From the NCBI RefSeq assembly GCF_003481985.1, contig NZ_QUMD01000002.1:186001-250000 (forward strand): a stretch of DNA of 64,000 nt, written 5' to 3'. A program made the translations under genes and the position numbers. The stretch comes from Clostridium sp. OF09-36 (lineage in GTDB: Bacteria; Bacillota; Clostridia; Lachnospirales; Lachnospiraceae). How positions within the stretch are numbered: the stretch's first letter is position 1; every line of letters starts with the position of its first letter. Positions 1-6,951 of this stretch are shown piece after piece. The notes under the pieces were generated by a model. That model worked only from the letters and a program-made list of their open reading frames with translations, searched no databases and had not been told where the DNA came from.

Positions 1-284
1 GCATTGCGCCCGCGCTTATAAACTGCCAGCTCTTCCTCGGTTAAGTCCTCCTGAATGGCTTTGATGATATTCGCCTGTGTCTCTGCCTTTACCAGACTGG
101 CACTCTTTTTATGCATCTTGTTGACCTGCATGCTGCCGTGGTTGATGACCTTCGTGCGGATGAGCAGCTCGTAAACGGCATCTCCGATGTAGGCCAGCAC
201 CAGCGGCGAGTAGGTCCGCGGATCCACCGCTTCCAGCTTTAAAGCTTTCGCGATAGCCTCCTCGATCTTTATGCTCTCTTCCAT
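1..284 (-). CDS. mrnC: Mini-ribonuclease III (partial, C-terminus beyond window)
   Basis: This is the N-terminal 94 codons of a MrnC-type mini-RNase III, the dsRNA-binding-domain-free RNase III relative that matures 23S rRNA ends in Firmicutes. The start ATG is at 282-284 on the minus strand. The reading contains the family pattern YIGDAVYELLIR followed by the segment HKKSASLVKAETQA, with the acidic residues expected for metal binding. It overlaps the end of cysS by 16 bases, which implies translational coupling; cysS-mrnC adjacency is usual in Firmicutes. The gene runs off the left edge, so the C-terminal helices cannot be checked. Confidence 0.9.
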   Translation of the reverse strand, partial: MEESIKIEEAIAKALKLEAVDPRTYSPLVLAYIGDAVYELLIRTKVINHGSMQVNKMHKKSASLVKAETQANIIKAIQEDLTEEELAVYKRGRN

Positions 285-1678
285 TTTACACCCTCTCTGG
301 TATCTTCCAGGATAATGCCCATATCCAGAAGCTGCTGGCGGATCTCATCGGCACGGGCAAAGTTTTTCTCTTTTCTTGCCTGCTGTCTTGCCGCGATCAG
401 CTCCTCGATTTCGCTGTCCAGAACCTCTGCCTTGCGTTCGGTAATGATACCAAGAACATCGCTCAGTTTGCTGATGGTTTCCTTAAGCAGATCTACATAG
501 GCTTTGCTGCTTTCTTCGTTTGCGGTGCTGTTTGCCAGCTTAACCAGCTCGAAGATTGCAGAAACCGCATCTGCTGTGTTGAAGTCATCGTCCATAGCTG
601 CCTCGAATTTTGCGATCAGCTCGTTCACGGTCTTCTGGTTCTCCTGCTCTGTCTCAGTCAGTGCATCGCCGGATACCTTGCCCTGCAGCTCTTTTAACTT
701 TTCAACAGAAGTGATGATACGCTCCAGTCCGTTCTTGGAAGCCTCCATGAGCTCCGCACTGAAGTTGATCGGGCTGCGGTAGTGGGCGCTCAGCATAAAG
801 AAGCGCAGAACCTGAAGGTCATACTTTTCACCGATCTCGCGAACGGTAAAGAAATTTCCAAGAGACTTGGACATCTTCTTGTTATCGATGTTCAAGAAGC
901 CATTGTGCATCCAGTAATTTGCAAAGGTCTTGTCGTTTGCTGCCTCAGACTGCGCAATCTCGTTCTCGTGGTGCGGGAAGATTAAGTCCTCGCCGCCTGC
1001 ATGGATATCGATCTGCTCGCCCAGATACTTTTTGGACATCACAGAGCACTCAATGTGCCAGCCCGGACGGCCCTGGCACCACGGAGACTCCCAGTATGGC
1101 TCCCCGTCTTTTTTCGGTTTCCAGAGCACGAAGTCTGACGGATCCTCTTTATTTTCTTCACCGGTTACCTTCAGCTCACGGAAGCCGGACTGCATCTCAT
1201 CTAAGTTCTTGTGGGAAAGCTTGCCATAGCCCTTAAAGGATTTGGTGCGGAAATATACGGTACCGTCTGCTGCCACATAAGCATGTCCCTTGTCGATCAG
1301 GGTCTGGATCATCTCCAGCATACCTGCGATCTCCTGGGTTGCCTGCGGGTGGGTGGTTGCCGGTTTTACATTCATGTCCGCCATGTCTTTCTTGCACTCT
1401 GCGATATAGCGTTTAGAGATGGTTTCCGCATCGACGCCTTCCTCAATGGCTTTTTTGATGATCTTGTCATCTACATCCGTGAAGTTGGAAACGTAGTTGA
1501 CATCGTAGCCCTTATACTCGAAATAACGGCGCACAGTATCGAAAATGATCATCGGACGTGCGTTTCCGATATGGATAAAGTTGTATACAGTCGGGCCGCA
1601 CACATACATTTTTACCTTTCCCGGCTCCAATGGCACAAACTCTTCTTTTCTTCTGCTCAGAGTATTAAAAATTTTCAT
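269..1678 (-). CDS. cysS: Cysteinyl-tRNA synthetase
   Basis: A 469-residue class I aminoacyl-tRNA synthetase that charges tRNA-Cys in the cytoplasm. The class I signature HIGN is at residues 36-39 and KMSKS at 268-272. The zinc ligands that select cysteine are recognisable as Cys27 (in CGPTVYN), Cys211 (WHIECS), His236 (FPHH) and Glu240. Length is normal for the family and the reading frame is uninterrupted. It lies between ispF upstream and mrnC downstream, all leftward, and its 3' end overlaps mrnC. No T-box leader is visible in the 116 bases between ispF and cysS, so regulation at this point is not evident. Confidence 0.98.
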   Translation of the reverse strand: MKIFNTLSRRKEEFVPLEPGKVKMYVCGPTVYNFIHIGNARPMIIFDTVRRYFEYKGYDVNYVSNFTDVDDKIIKKAIEEGVDAETISKRYIAECKKDMADMNVKPATTHPQATQEIAGMLEMIQTLIDKGHAYVAADGTVYFRTKSFKGYGKLSHKNLDEMQSGFRELKVTGEENKEDPSDFVLWKPKKDGEPYWESPWCQGRPGWHIECSVMSKKYLGEQIDIHAGGEDLIFPHHENEIAQSEAANDKTFANYWMHNGFLNIDNKKMSKSLGNFFTVREIGEKYDLQVLRFFMLSAHYRSPINFSAELMEASKNGLERIITSVEKLKELQGKVSGDALTETEQENQKTVNELIAKFEAAMDDDFNTADAVSAIFELVKLANSTANEESSKAYVDLLKETISKLSDVLGIITERKAEVLDSEIEELIAARQQARKEKNFARADEIRQQLLDMGIILEDTREGVKWKRA

Positions 1679-1794
1679 AATCGTTTTCTCCTTGTCTTCT
1701 CCTACTATTTTGGCTGTTTCTTTCCTGTGCGGTCTCTGCCGCTGCTCACTTGCAGATGGCCTGCAGCAGGATTGCTGATGCTGTGCTTTTAGAA

Positions 1795-2370
1795 TTATTC
1801 TTCTGCACTCTTACTGCCGCAACACCCCGGACAGCCGCCGCAGCCTCCGCTGTAAGCGTCGTCGCGGTATACCATGCGGTCATCTGCCGCAAAATCACGC
1901 ATATGGGAAAGCAGGGTGATTGCCTGAGAGGAGATCCCCTCGCCGCTTCCGGTAAAGCCAAGCCCCTCTTCGGTCGTTGCCTTTACGCTCACCTGATTTA
2001 CTTCCAGATGCAGCGCCTCTGCAATGTTTTTTGCCATCTGCGGACGGTAAGCTGCAAGCTTTGGCCGCTGCGCAATGATGGTTGCATCGATGTTTTCGAT
2101 GATATACCCCTCTTTTTCCAACAGTGCACCTACCTCTTTTAACAGGGCAATGCTGGAGATTCCCTTATATTTCGGATCGGTATCCGGAAAATGCTGGCCA
2201 ATATCTCCCAGTGCGGCAGCTCCCAAAAGAGCGTCCATGACTGCATGAACCAGCACATCCGCGTCGGAATGTCCGAGAAGACCTTTTTCATAAGGAACCA
2301 TAACGCCTCCCAGAATCAGATCCCGACCCTCTACCAGCTTGTGGACGTCGTATCCTTGTCCAATTCGCAT
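1795..2370 (-). CDS. ispF: 2-C-methyl-D-erythritol 2,4-cyclodiphosphate synthase with Cys-rich tail
   Basis: IspF of the non-mevalonate isoprenoid pathway converts CDP-methylerythritol 2-phosphate to the cyclodiphosphate. The N-terminus has the signature RIGQGYDVHKL, and the metal-binding residues lie in DVH and in GHSDADVLVHA; the C-terminal motif EGLGFTGSGEGI is present. IspF is usually about 155-160 residues. This protein has 191, the excess being a tail that ends in GGCGGCPGCCGSKSAEE with five cysteines. The frame is clean, so the tail is genuinely encoded here. It is followed by cysS and mrnC in the same direction. The catalytic identity is firm, while the function of the tail is unknown. 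Confidence 0.96.
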   Translation of the reverse strand: MRIGQGYDVHKLVEGRDLILGGVMVPYEKGLLGHSDADVLVHAVMDALLGAAALGDIGQHFPDTDPKYKGISSIALLKEVGALLEKEGYIIENIDATIIAQRPKLAAYRPQMAKNIAEALHLEVNQVSVKATTEEGLGFTGSGEGISSQAITLLSHMRDFAADDRMVYRDDAYSGGCGGCPGCCGSKSAEE

Positions 2371-2452
2371 TGTTGTCTCTCCTTTATTTCTATTTCGTTT
2401 TTGTTTTGGTAACTGCGTGTTTGTTTTTCACAGTCCTGTTGCTCCATTTTCT

Positions 2453-3376
2453 TTACAGGATCATGCGCAGCTTCTGCTTTACGCAGCGCACCCTGAGTTC
2501 TTCCTGGCAATAACAGTTTTCCCCATCCGCATGGACCGGAAGCGGGCAGTCTACATGAATGACTGCCTCCCTGCAACGGTAGAAGTGGACCCCGCGCCGC
2601 CTGCCAAGATGACCACGGTATGCATCTAAAAGGACCGGGAGCAGGCGGAGCTTCGAGGCTGTATGTGCCACGCAAAGCTCCAGCTCCCCATCGTCACAGA
2701 CCGCCTTGGGAGCGAAGAAAAAGCCACCGCCCTCACTGCCATGATTATGCACAGATACAAAATAAATATGGTTAAATTCCACCCGGCGGACTCCGTCTAA
2801 GATCAGGTACCCTCTGGCGGCTTTTGCAGTCAGAAGCTGTCTGAGTCCTTCCAGAATATAACGTCCCCTTCCGGCAAGCTGTTTCAGCCCGCCTTTTTCG
2901 GAGCGGTCTAACAGGCGGTGACAGACGGCAGCATCGAAGCCGATCCCGCTGCTGACCATAAAACGCCGGTAAACAGGTTCTTCCTCCTCATAGGAGAGGA
3001 TTCCGTAATCCACCCGGCAGATTTCTACCGGGCTCAAGATCCGCTTTAGGCACTTATGAGGATTCCGCGAAAGATTAAGGCCGCGGGCCAAATCATTGCC
3101 GGACCCGGTCGGGATATACCCAAAGGTCAGAAGATCCGTTATCGCAAGGCCATTCAAAACCTCGTTCACAGTACCGTCCCCGCCCACCGCAACAATGGTA
3201 GCCGGCTCCTGCATATCTGCAGACAGCTCTGACGCCATGCGTCTGGCATCCCCGGGCTCTTTCGTCAGATATGCCTCATAGCAGATTCCTGATTTCTGGA
3301 TCTTAACTTCCAGTTTTTTCCATATCTTCTCTCCCCGTCCGCCGTGCGCGTTCGGATTTACAATAAAATAGTACAT
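2453..3376 (-). CDS. Diacylglycerol/sphingosine kinase-family lipid kinase (first copy)
   Basis: A 307-residue member of the DAGK/YegS/BmrU family, cytoplasmic enzymes that phosphorylate diacylglycerol or related lipids. The start ATG at 3376 was chosen because GGGAGGTG precedes it by 5 bases; a longer in-frame extension has no such site. Visible motifs are FIVNPNAHGGRG at the N-terminus, GGDGT at 65-69 and GSGNDLARG at 91-99, which together form the nucleotide-binding core. A second member of the family lies at 36220-37169. It sits upstream of ispF and cysS with an 82-base gap. The exact lipid substrate cannot be read from the sequence. Confidence 0.88.
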   Translation of the reverse strand: MYYFIVNPNAHGGRGEKIWKKLEVKIQKSGICYEAYLTKEPGDARRMASELSADMQEPATIVAVGGDGTVNEVLNGLAITDLLTFGYIPTGSGNDLARGLNLSRNPHKCLKRILSPVEICRVDYGILSYEEEEPVYRRFMVSSGIGFDAAVCHRLLDRSEKGGLKQLAGRGRYILEGLRQLLTAKAARGYLILDGVRRVEFNHIYFVSVHNHGSEGGGFFFAPKAVCDDGELELCVAHTASKLRLLPVLLDAYRGHLGRRRGVHFYRCREAVIHVDCPLPVHADGENCYCQEELRVRCVKQKLRMIL

Positions 3377-3392
3377 GGGCACCTCCCGCATT

Positions 3393-3411
3393 TGTAACTG
3401 CAAAGCAGTTA
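3393..3411. repeat. Perfect small inverted repeat upstream of the lipid kinase
   Basis: The bases GTAACTGC and GCAGTTAC flank a 3-base loop, 17 bases upstream of the start codon of the first lipid-kinase gene. A stem here would lie in the 5' leader of the transcript. It shares the AGTTAC/GTAACT core with other small palindromes in this window. Confidence 0.5.
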
Positions 3412-3531
3412 CCCACACATTATTACCTATAAGTATATCATAAAACCACAAAATCTCCTAAGAAATTTTGTATAAAAATAAAATCAATTCTGACAATCCA
3501 AAAAAAGGATTCCAAAAACTACAAATAAATC

Positions 3532-3564
3532 AAAAAAAGCCAGGCCCGTGGGACCTGACTTTCC
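3532..3564 (-). terminator. Rho-independent terminator after the PAP2 gene
   Basis: Read on the minus strand, a GC-rich stem with arms approximating AAAGTCAGGTCC and GGGCCTGGCTTT is followed by a run of seven T. It lies 12 bases beyond the stop codon of the PAP2 gene and separates it from the lipid kinase gene. Confidence 0.8.
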
Positions 3565-3575
3565 ATTCTGTATGA

Positions 3576-4232
3576 TTATCCTGTTACTTTCTGTCTTGCT
3601 GTTCTGCGACTCTCTACATAAACATTTCCATATACAAACAGATACATCACGTAGGCCAGCACCATTGCACCGGTTACATCTACCACGGAATGCTGCTTTA
3701 AAAATACCGTGGACAGGCAGATTGCTACCATAATGATGAAGGAGCACCGGCGCACCCATTTACAGTTTTTCAAGCGTTCGCTGTTCATGACGCTGATGTG
3801 GACGCCCAGGGAATTGTATACATGAATACTCGGGAATACATTGGCCGGGGTATCGCTGTCGTGGATCTTCTGCACCAGATAGCATAAAATACTTTTATCT
3901 GGATCTACCTCAACGCGCAGATCGGTACCATTCGGATAAATGGTGCAGATCAGCATGCTGATGGTCATGCCGATAAACAAAAAAGCACACAGCCGGTAAT
4001 AATCCGGTTTACTGGTAAGGAAGAAATACAGCACCGCACCGGATACATAAAAAAACCAGATGATGTAGGGAATGATAAAGTACTCGCAAAATGGAATCAT
4101 GTCATCCAACGCCACATGCATGATCTTATAATTGTCTGTGACCACACTCTCCAGCCAGAAAAAATACGGAAGGTAGAGAAGGATGTACCCACAGACCCAG
4201 ATGTGTCCATATTTTTTTAACAGATTTTTCAC
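3576..4232 (-). CDS. PAP2-superfamily membrane phosphatase
   Basis: A 218-residue integral membrane protein with about six hydrophobic segments. The PAP2 (phosphatidic acid phosphatase type 2) motifs are present in reduced form: FPSIHVYNSLG carries the catalytic-acid histidine and FLKQHSVVDVTGA the nucleophilic histidine with its aspartate partner. This form resembles the Aur1/Ipt1-like inositolphosphotransferase branch of PAP2 more than the classical lipid phosphatases. A role in turnover of membrane lipid phosphates is likely; the substrate is not known. It is monocistronic, with a terminator directly downstream. Confidence 0.82.
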   Translation of the reverse strand: MKNLLKKYGHIWVCGYILLYLPYFFWLESVVTDNYKIMHVALDDMIPFCEYFIIPYIIWFFYVSGAVLYFFLTSKPDYYRLCAFLFIGMTISMLICTIYPNGTDLRVEVDPDKSILCYLVQKIHDSDTPANVFPSIHVYNSLGVHISVMNSERLKNCKWVRRCSFIIMVAICLSTVFLKQHSVVDVTGAMVLAYVMYLFVYGNVYVESRRTARQKVTG

Positions 4233-4337
4233 TTGACTTTCCTTTCAGATAATGTTTCGTTTGACTTTTTCGGATTATAACACACCCATTTTCAGGATAC
4301 AAGGGATTTTAGAAAAATTTTAATATCATAAATAATC

Positions 4338-4380
4338 AGCGTAGGTGCCACTGGCGTCTCCCCGGTATGCCAAGCCGCAA
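4338..4380 (+). repeat. Dispersed repeat, copy 1
   Basis: The segment beginning AATCAGCG-TAGGTGCCACTGG and running through a TATGCC motif aligns with the copies at 12274, 18981, 19508, 33483 and 33772. Differences between copies are mostly transitions. It is followed about 90 bases later by the hairpin core seen after two other copies. Confidence 0.65.
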
Positions 4381-4470
4381 AAGAATGTGCCTTGGCACAT
4401 TCTCGCGCCGAGGCGCGGTTGCTTTGGCAACCATCCACCTTTGCGCCGAGTGCGCATCCCAGCGGAGCGC

Positions 4471-4509
4471 TTTTTGTTTCATAGGACGCAATTTCCTATG
4501 AAACAAAAA
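4471..4509. repeat. Perfect 16-bp hairpin, core of the dispersed element
   Basis: The arms TTTTTGTTTCATAGGA and TCCTATGAAACAAAAA are perfect complements around the 7-base loop CGCAATT. Related hairpins with a similar loop (GACGCA...TTTCC) occur at 33528-33567 and 33821-33851. Confidence 0.75.
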
Positions 4510-4534
4510 GAAGTTCTGGAAAACCAGAACTTCT
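4505..4534 (-). terminator. Terminator of the tRNA-Val/tRNA-Met transcript
   Basis: On the minus strand, an 11-base-pair perfect stem (AGAAGTTCTGG / CCAGAACTTCT) with a 4-base loop is followed by TTTTTG. It begins 8 bases past the 3' end of tRNA-Met. Confidence 0.82.
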
Positions 4535-4541
4535 AAATTCA

Positions 4542-4615
4542 TAGCGGAAGGGAGATTTGAACTCTCGACACCACGGGTATGAACCGTGTGCTCTAGCCAA
4601 CTGAGCTATTCCGCC
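4542..4615 (-). tRNA. tRNA-Met (CAT)
   Basis: A 74-base cloverleaf on the minus strand. The acceptor arm GGCGGAA pairs with TTCCGCT, and the anticodon stem CACGG/CCGTG encloses the loop TTCATAC with anticodon CAT. The first acceptor pair is G-U rather than the mismatch expected of an initiator tRNA, which favours an elongator methionine tRNA, although an isoleucine tRNA with a modified CAT anticodon cannot be excluded. CCA is not encoded. Confidence 0.93.
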
Positions 4616-4629
4616 ATATTTTGTTACTA

Positions 4630-4702
4630 TGGGGCCTATAGGGCTCGAACCTATGACCCTCTGCTTGTAAGGCAGATGCTCTCCCAGCTGAGCTAAGACC
4701 CC
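4630..4702 (-). tRNA. tRNA-Val (TAC)
   Basis: A 73-base cloverleaf on the minus strand. The acceptor arm GGGGTCT pairs with AGGCCCC, the anticodon stem CTGCC is followed by loop TTACAAG with anticodon TAC, and the T loop is GGTTCGAGCC. It is 14 bases upstream of tRNA-Met and probably co-transcribed with it. CCA is not encoded. Confidence 0.95.
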
Positions 4703-4823
4703 ATATGACTGTCGCAGGATGTCTCACTTACGACTGCTCCGATAGTTTACCGTGTTTTCCAAGATATGTCAAGCATTATTTTTCATTTTTTTAAATTTTA
4801 TGCAAAACTATCATTTTCATGCG

Positions 4824-5636
4824 CTATACCATGGCACGGTATTCACTTTTCCATGTTTCTATCAGCTCAGCGGCAGCTTTTTCCCCATCTGCCGTTCCTT
4901 CCCGAAACCAGTCTTCGACCTGCTTTACCAGTTCTGACTGCCCGGCCTGCTCCTGCGCCCCCAAAAACGCTGCATCCCAGTCTGCTTTTTCTGCTTCTGT
5001 AACTGCAGCCCGGAAGCGCTCTCCCAGAACTATGCGGCTATCCAGCTTTTCGATCCAGTACAGACTCCGCAGGCATTCCCGGCTTCCACTCCGGTTGTAA
5101 GCCTTCTCAAACGCATCATAAGCCTTGTCAAACAAAAACATGCGGCCATAGCAGGCCCCCAGATTATTCCAGACTCTGGCTGTAAACATTCTGTCTGCCT
5201 GCGTTTCCCCGGACTCTTCCAGAATCTCCCGGTATAGGCGGGCTGCTTTTCCATACTGGCGCATGCCAAACACTGCGTCTGCACACAGCTTTTTCATTTC
5301 CTCCGGCTTTTGTTTCCGGTAAGCCGCCAGTGTCTGCTTATATTCCGCAATTTCTCCCTGGGAATAGTAATCGCTCTCCTGCAGCAGAAGGACCAGCATC
5401 TCATCCGGGTCTTCCCCGCTTTTTTTCCAGTTTTCCAACTTGAGTGCCAGAAAACCAAGATTTAATTCTTCCCGCAAAAAATCCAGAAGGCGTTCATCTA
5501 CCAGACGGTCCATCACAAGAAGCGGATAATGATAGATCACATACGCCATCTCCTGGACAGAATATACATGGATACCCAGAAAGCCCACATAATATGGATT
5601 TTTCACCTGTTCTGACCTGCATAATCTTAAGCTCAT
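4824..5636 (-). CDS. Uncharacterised helical-repeat (TPR-like) protein, third gene of the operon
   Basis: A 270-residue, probably cytoplasmic protein with no signal peptide. The C-terminal half has TPR-like helical pairs, for example around GKAARLYREIL and WNNLGACYGRMFLFDKAYDAFEKAY, while the N-terminal part (residues 1-110) matches nothing I recognise with confidence. Its start codon overlaps the stop of the preceding Hsp70-like gene by 4 bases (ATGA), so translation is probably coupled. With its two upstream neighbours it forms a conserved-looking operon. TPR repeats imply protein-protein contact, possibly with the other two products; this is inference. Confidence 0.72.
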   Translation of the reverse strand: MSLRLCRSEQVKNPYYVGFLGIHVYSVQEMAYVIYHYPLLVMDRLVDERLLDFLREELNLGFLALKLENWKKSGEDPDEMLVLLLQESDYYSQGEIAEYKQTLAAYRKQKPEEMKKLCADAVFGMRQYGKAARLYREILEESGETQADRMFTARVWNNLGACYGRMFLFDKAYDAFEKAYNRSGSRECLRSLYWIEKLDSRIVLGERFRAAVTEAEKADWDAAFLGAQEQAGQSELVKQVEDWFREGTADGEKAAAELIETWKSEYRAMV

Positions 5637-6859
5637 AGCATAACCTCTTGTACGATCTTTGCGCCGGATGCCGGGAATAATTCTCCAAACCCACGGTCTG
5701 TCAGCGTTACTTTCATGGTTTTTTCATCGAGAAAGGCAAGCTCGATCCTTACCCTTGTTGTCTTTTCCGGGCGCTCCGGAAAACCCTCCAATAGAATGGT
5801 TACTGCCTTTTTCTTTTTGGAATCAAAGGGTGTGACCTCCAGCTCGACCGCATTCTGCTTTTCCGGAATAACCTCCAGCATGGCACGAAACTCCCTCCAG
5901 CTATCTCCGGCTGCCGCAAGCGTCACTTCCTTTTCCTGCCCCTTAAACAACACCTGCATGGTAACCGAGGCCTTCAGGCGTCCCTCGCAGATCATGGCAT
6001 ATGGGTAGGAGGTCTGTGGGCGCTGCCGGTCTGCGCCACAGTAGGCAGCACCCTTCGCAAACACTGCGGTTTCCATGTATACACGGCGTTTTGTGCAGAG
6101 CAGCTTCATGAAATCCTCTGCCCAGTCACGCTTTTCAAAGCCCTTTCCCATGAGGAATACGGCAGAATACAGCTTTCTCTGCATCAGCCGGTCTGCGCAG
6201 GTACATAAGATCTTATCGCCAAGCTTCGCCCCGGAAGGCGTTTCCAGGATATCCAGGCTGAAGCTTTCTTCTATTTTTTCATATTCTGCCAGCACCGCAT
6301 TTTTCTTTAAGCCACGCTGGACCTTCATTTCGTAATAACGCAGCTCCTCCTCTGCCAGGTCAAACATCCCGACCGTTCCGTTCCAGATTTCCTTCTTCTG
6401 GCTCAGCATATAGTAAATAAAGCTTTCCGAATGCCCGATGATCTGGATCTGCTCCTTTGAAAAGCCAAGCTTTTCACCGCTTTCATACAGTGCCTTCACC
6501 AGACGTTCATCCAGGCTCCGCACGGTAAATACCAGTCCGGCAAACATCCCGGTCTGGCCTGACTCTTTCATTACAATCTGAAGGACACGCTCCAAAAACA
6601 GGGTCAGAAGCTCCTGGGCCGTATAACGCCTTCCATCCAGTGTGGCTGTCCCATCCTTTAGGACCAGCTTCACCAGCTTATCGGTCAGGTTCCCCTCACC
6701 GCTCAGTGTATGCGCATAGGCATCTTCCCCGACATACCAGGCATCTGCCAGCTTATGGCGGCAGAGCACCGTAGGAAATGTCCATATTTGTTCTTCGTCT
6801 CCGCAACTGATCTGCGTATATTCATCGCACAGATCAATGCCTGCTACCAATTCATTCAT
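5633..6859 (-). CDS. Hsp70/actin-fold protein of unknown function (DUF5716-like)
   Basis: A 408-residue protein with the layout of an Hsp70-type ATPase: a phosphate-1-like segment LVAGIDLCDEYTQIS at the start, a degenerate phosphate-2-like segment VGMFDLAEEELRYYEM near residue 167, an adenosine-like segment AVFLMGKGFEK and the typical AVFAKGAAYCGA. The C-terminal 130 residues look like a beta-rich domain. The glycines of the usual DLGGGT motif are missing, so ATPase activity is uncertain. The start at 6859 was preferred because AGAGG lies 6 bases upstream; an alternative ATG lies 21 bases earlier at 6880. From memory, it resembles proteins annotated as DUF5716 in Lachnospiraceae; not verified by search. 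Confidence 0.75.
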   Translation of the reverse strand: MNELVAGIDLCDEYTQISCGDEEQIWTFPTVLCRHKLADAWYVGEDAYAHTLSGEGNLTDKLVKLVLKDGTATLDGRRYTAQELLTLFLERVLQIVMKESGQTGMFAGLVFTVRSLDERLVKALYESGEKLGFSKEQIQIIGHSESFIYYMLSQKKEIWNGTVGMFDLAEEELRYYEMKVQRGLKKNAVLAEYEKIEESFSLDILETPSGAKLGDKILCTCADRLMQRKLYSAVFLMGKGFEKRDWAEDFMKLLCTKRRVYMETAVFAKGAAYCGADRQRPQTSYPYAMICEGRLKASVTMQVLFKGQEKEVTLAAAGDSWREFRAMLEVIPEKQNAVELEVTPFDSKKKKAVTILLEGFPERPEKTTRVRIELAFLDEKTMKVTLTDRGFGELFPASGAKIVQEVML

Positions 6860-6951
6860 ATACTTCCTCTTATCCGGCATTTATGCTTCCGGTTCCCCCG
6901 TTTTTTCAGGAACCGTTTCCGCATTCTGCCTTCTCTGACAGGACCGGGCCT

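Larger units (their letters stand above)
4233..4541. other. 309-base gene-free interval packed with hairpins
   Basis: This interval holds no credible gene. From left to right it contains an AT-rich stretch upstream of the PAP2 gene, a copy of the dispersed repeat (4338-4380), three short perfect hairpins (4383-4402, 4404-4417, 4417-4432), a perfect 16-base-pair hairpin (4471-4509) and the terminator of the tRNA transcript. Open frames across it are accidental products of the palindromes. Confidence 0.75.

Noticed and set aside
4350..4375. GCCACTGG segment as a cobalamin-riboswitch core
   Set aside because: No other cobalamin riboswitch elements are nearby, and the segment recurs as part of the dispersed repeat.
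4336..4542. Open reading frames on both strands across the hairpin cluster
   Set aside because: They arise from the palindromes and have no ribosome-binding site or family similarity.
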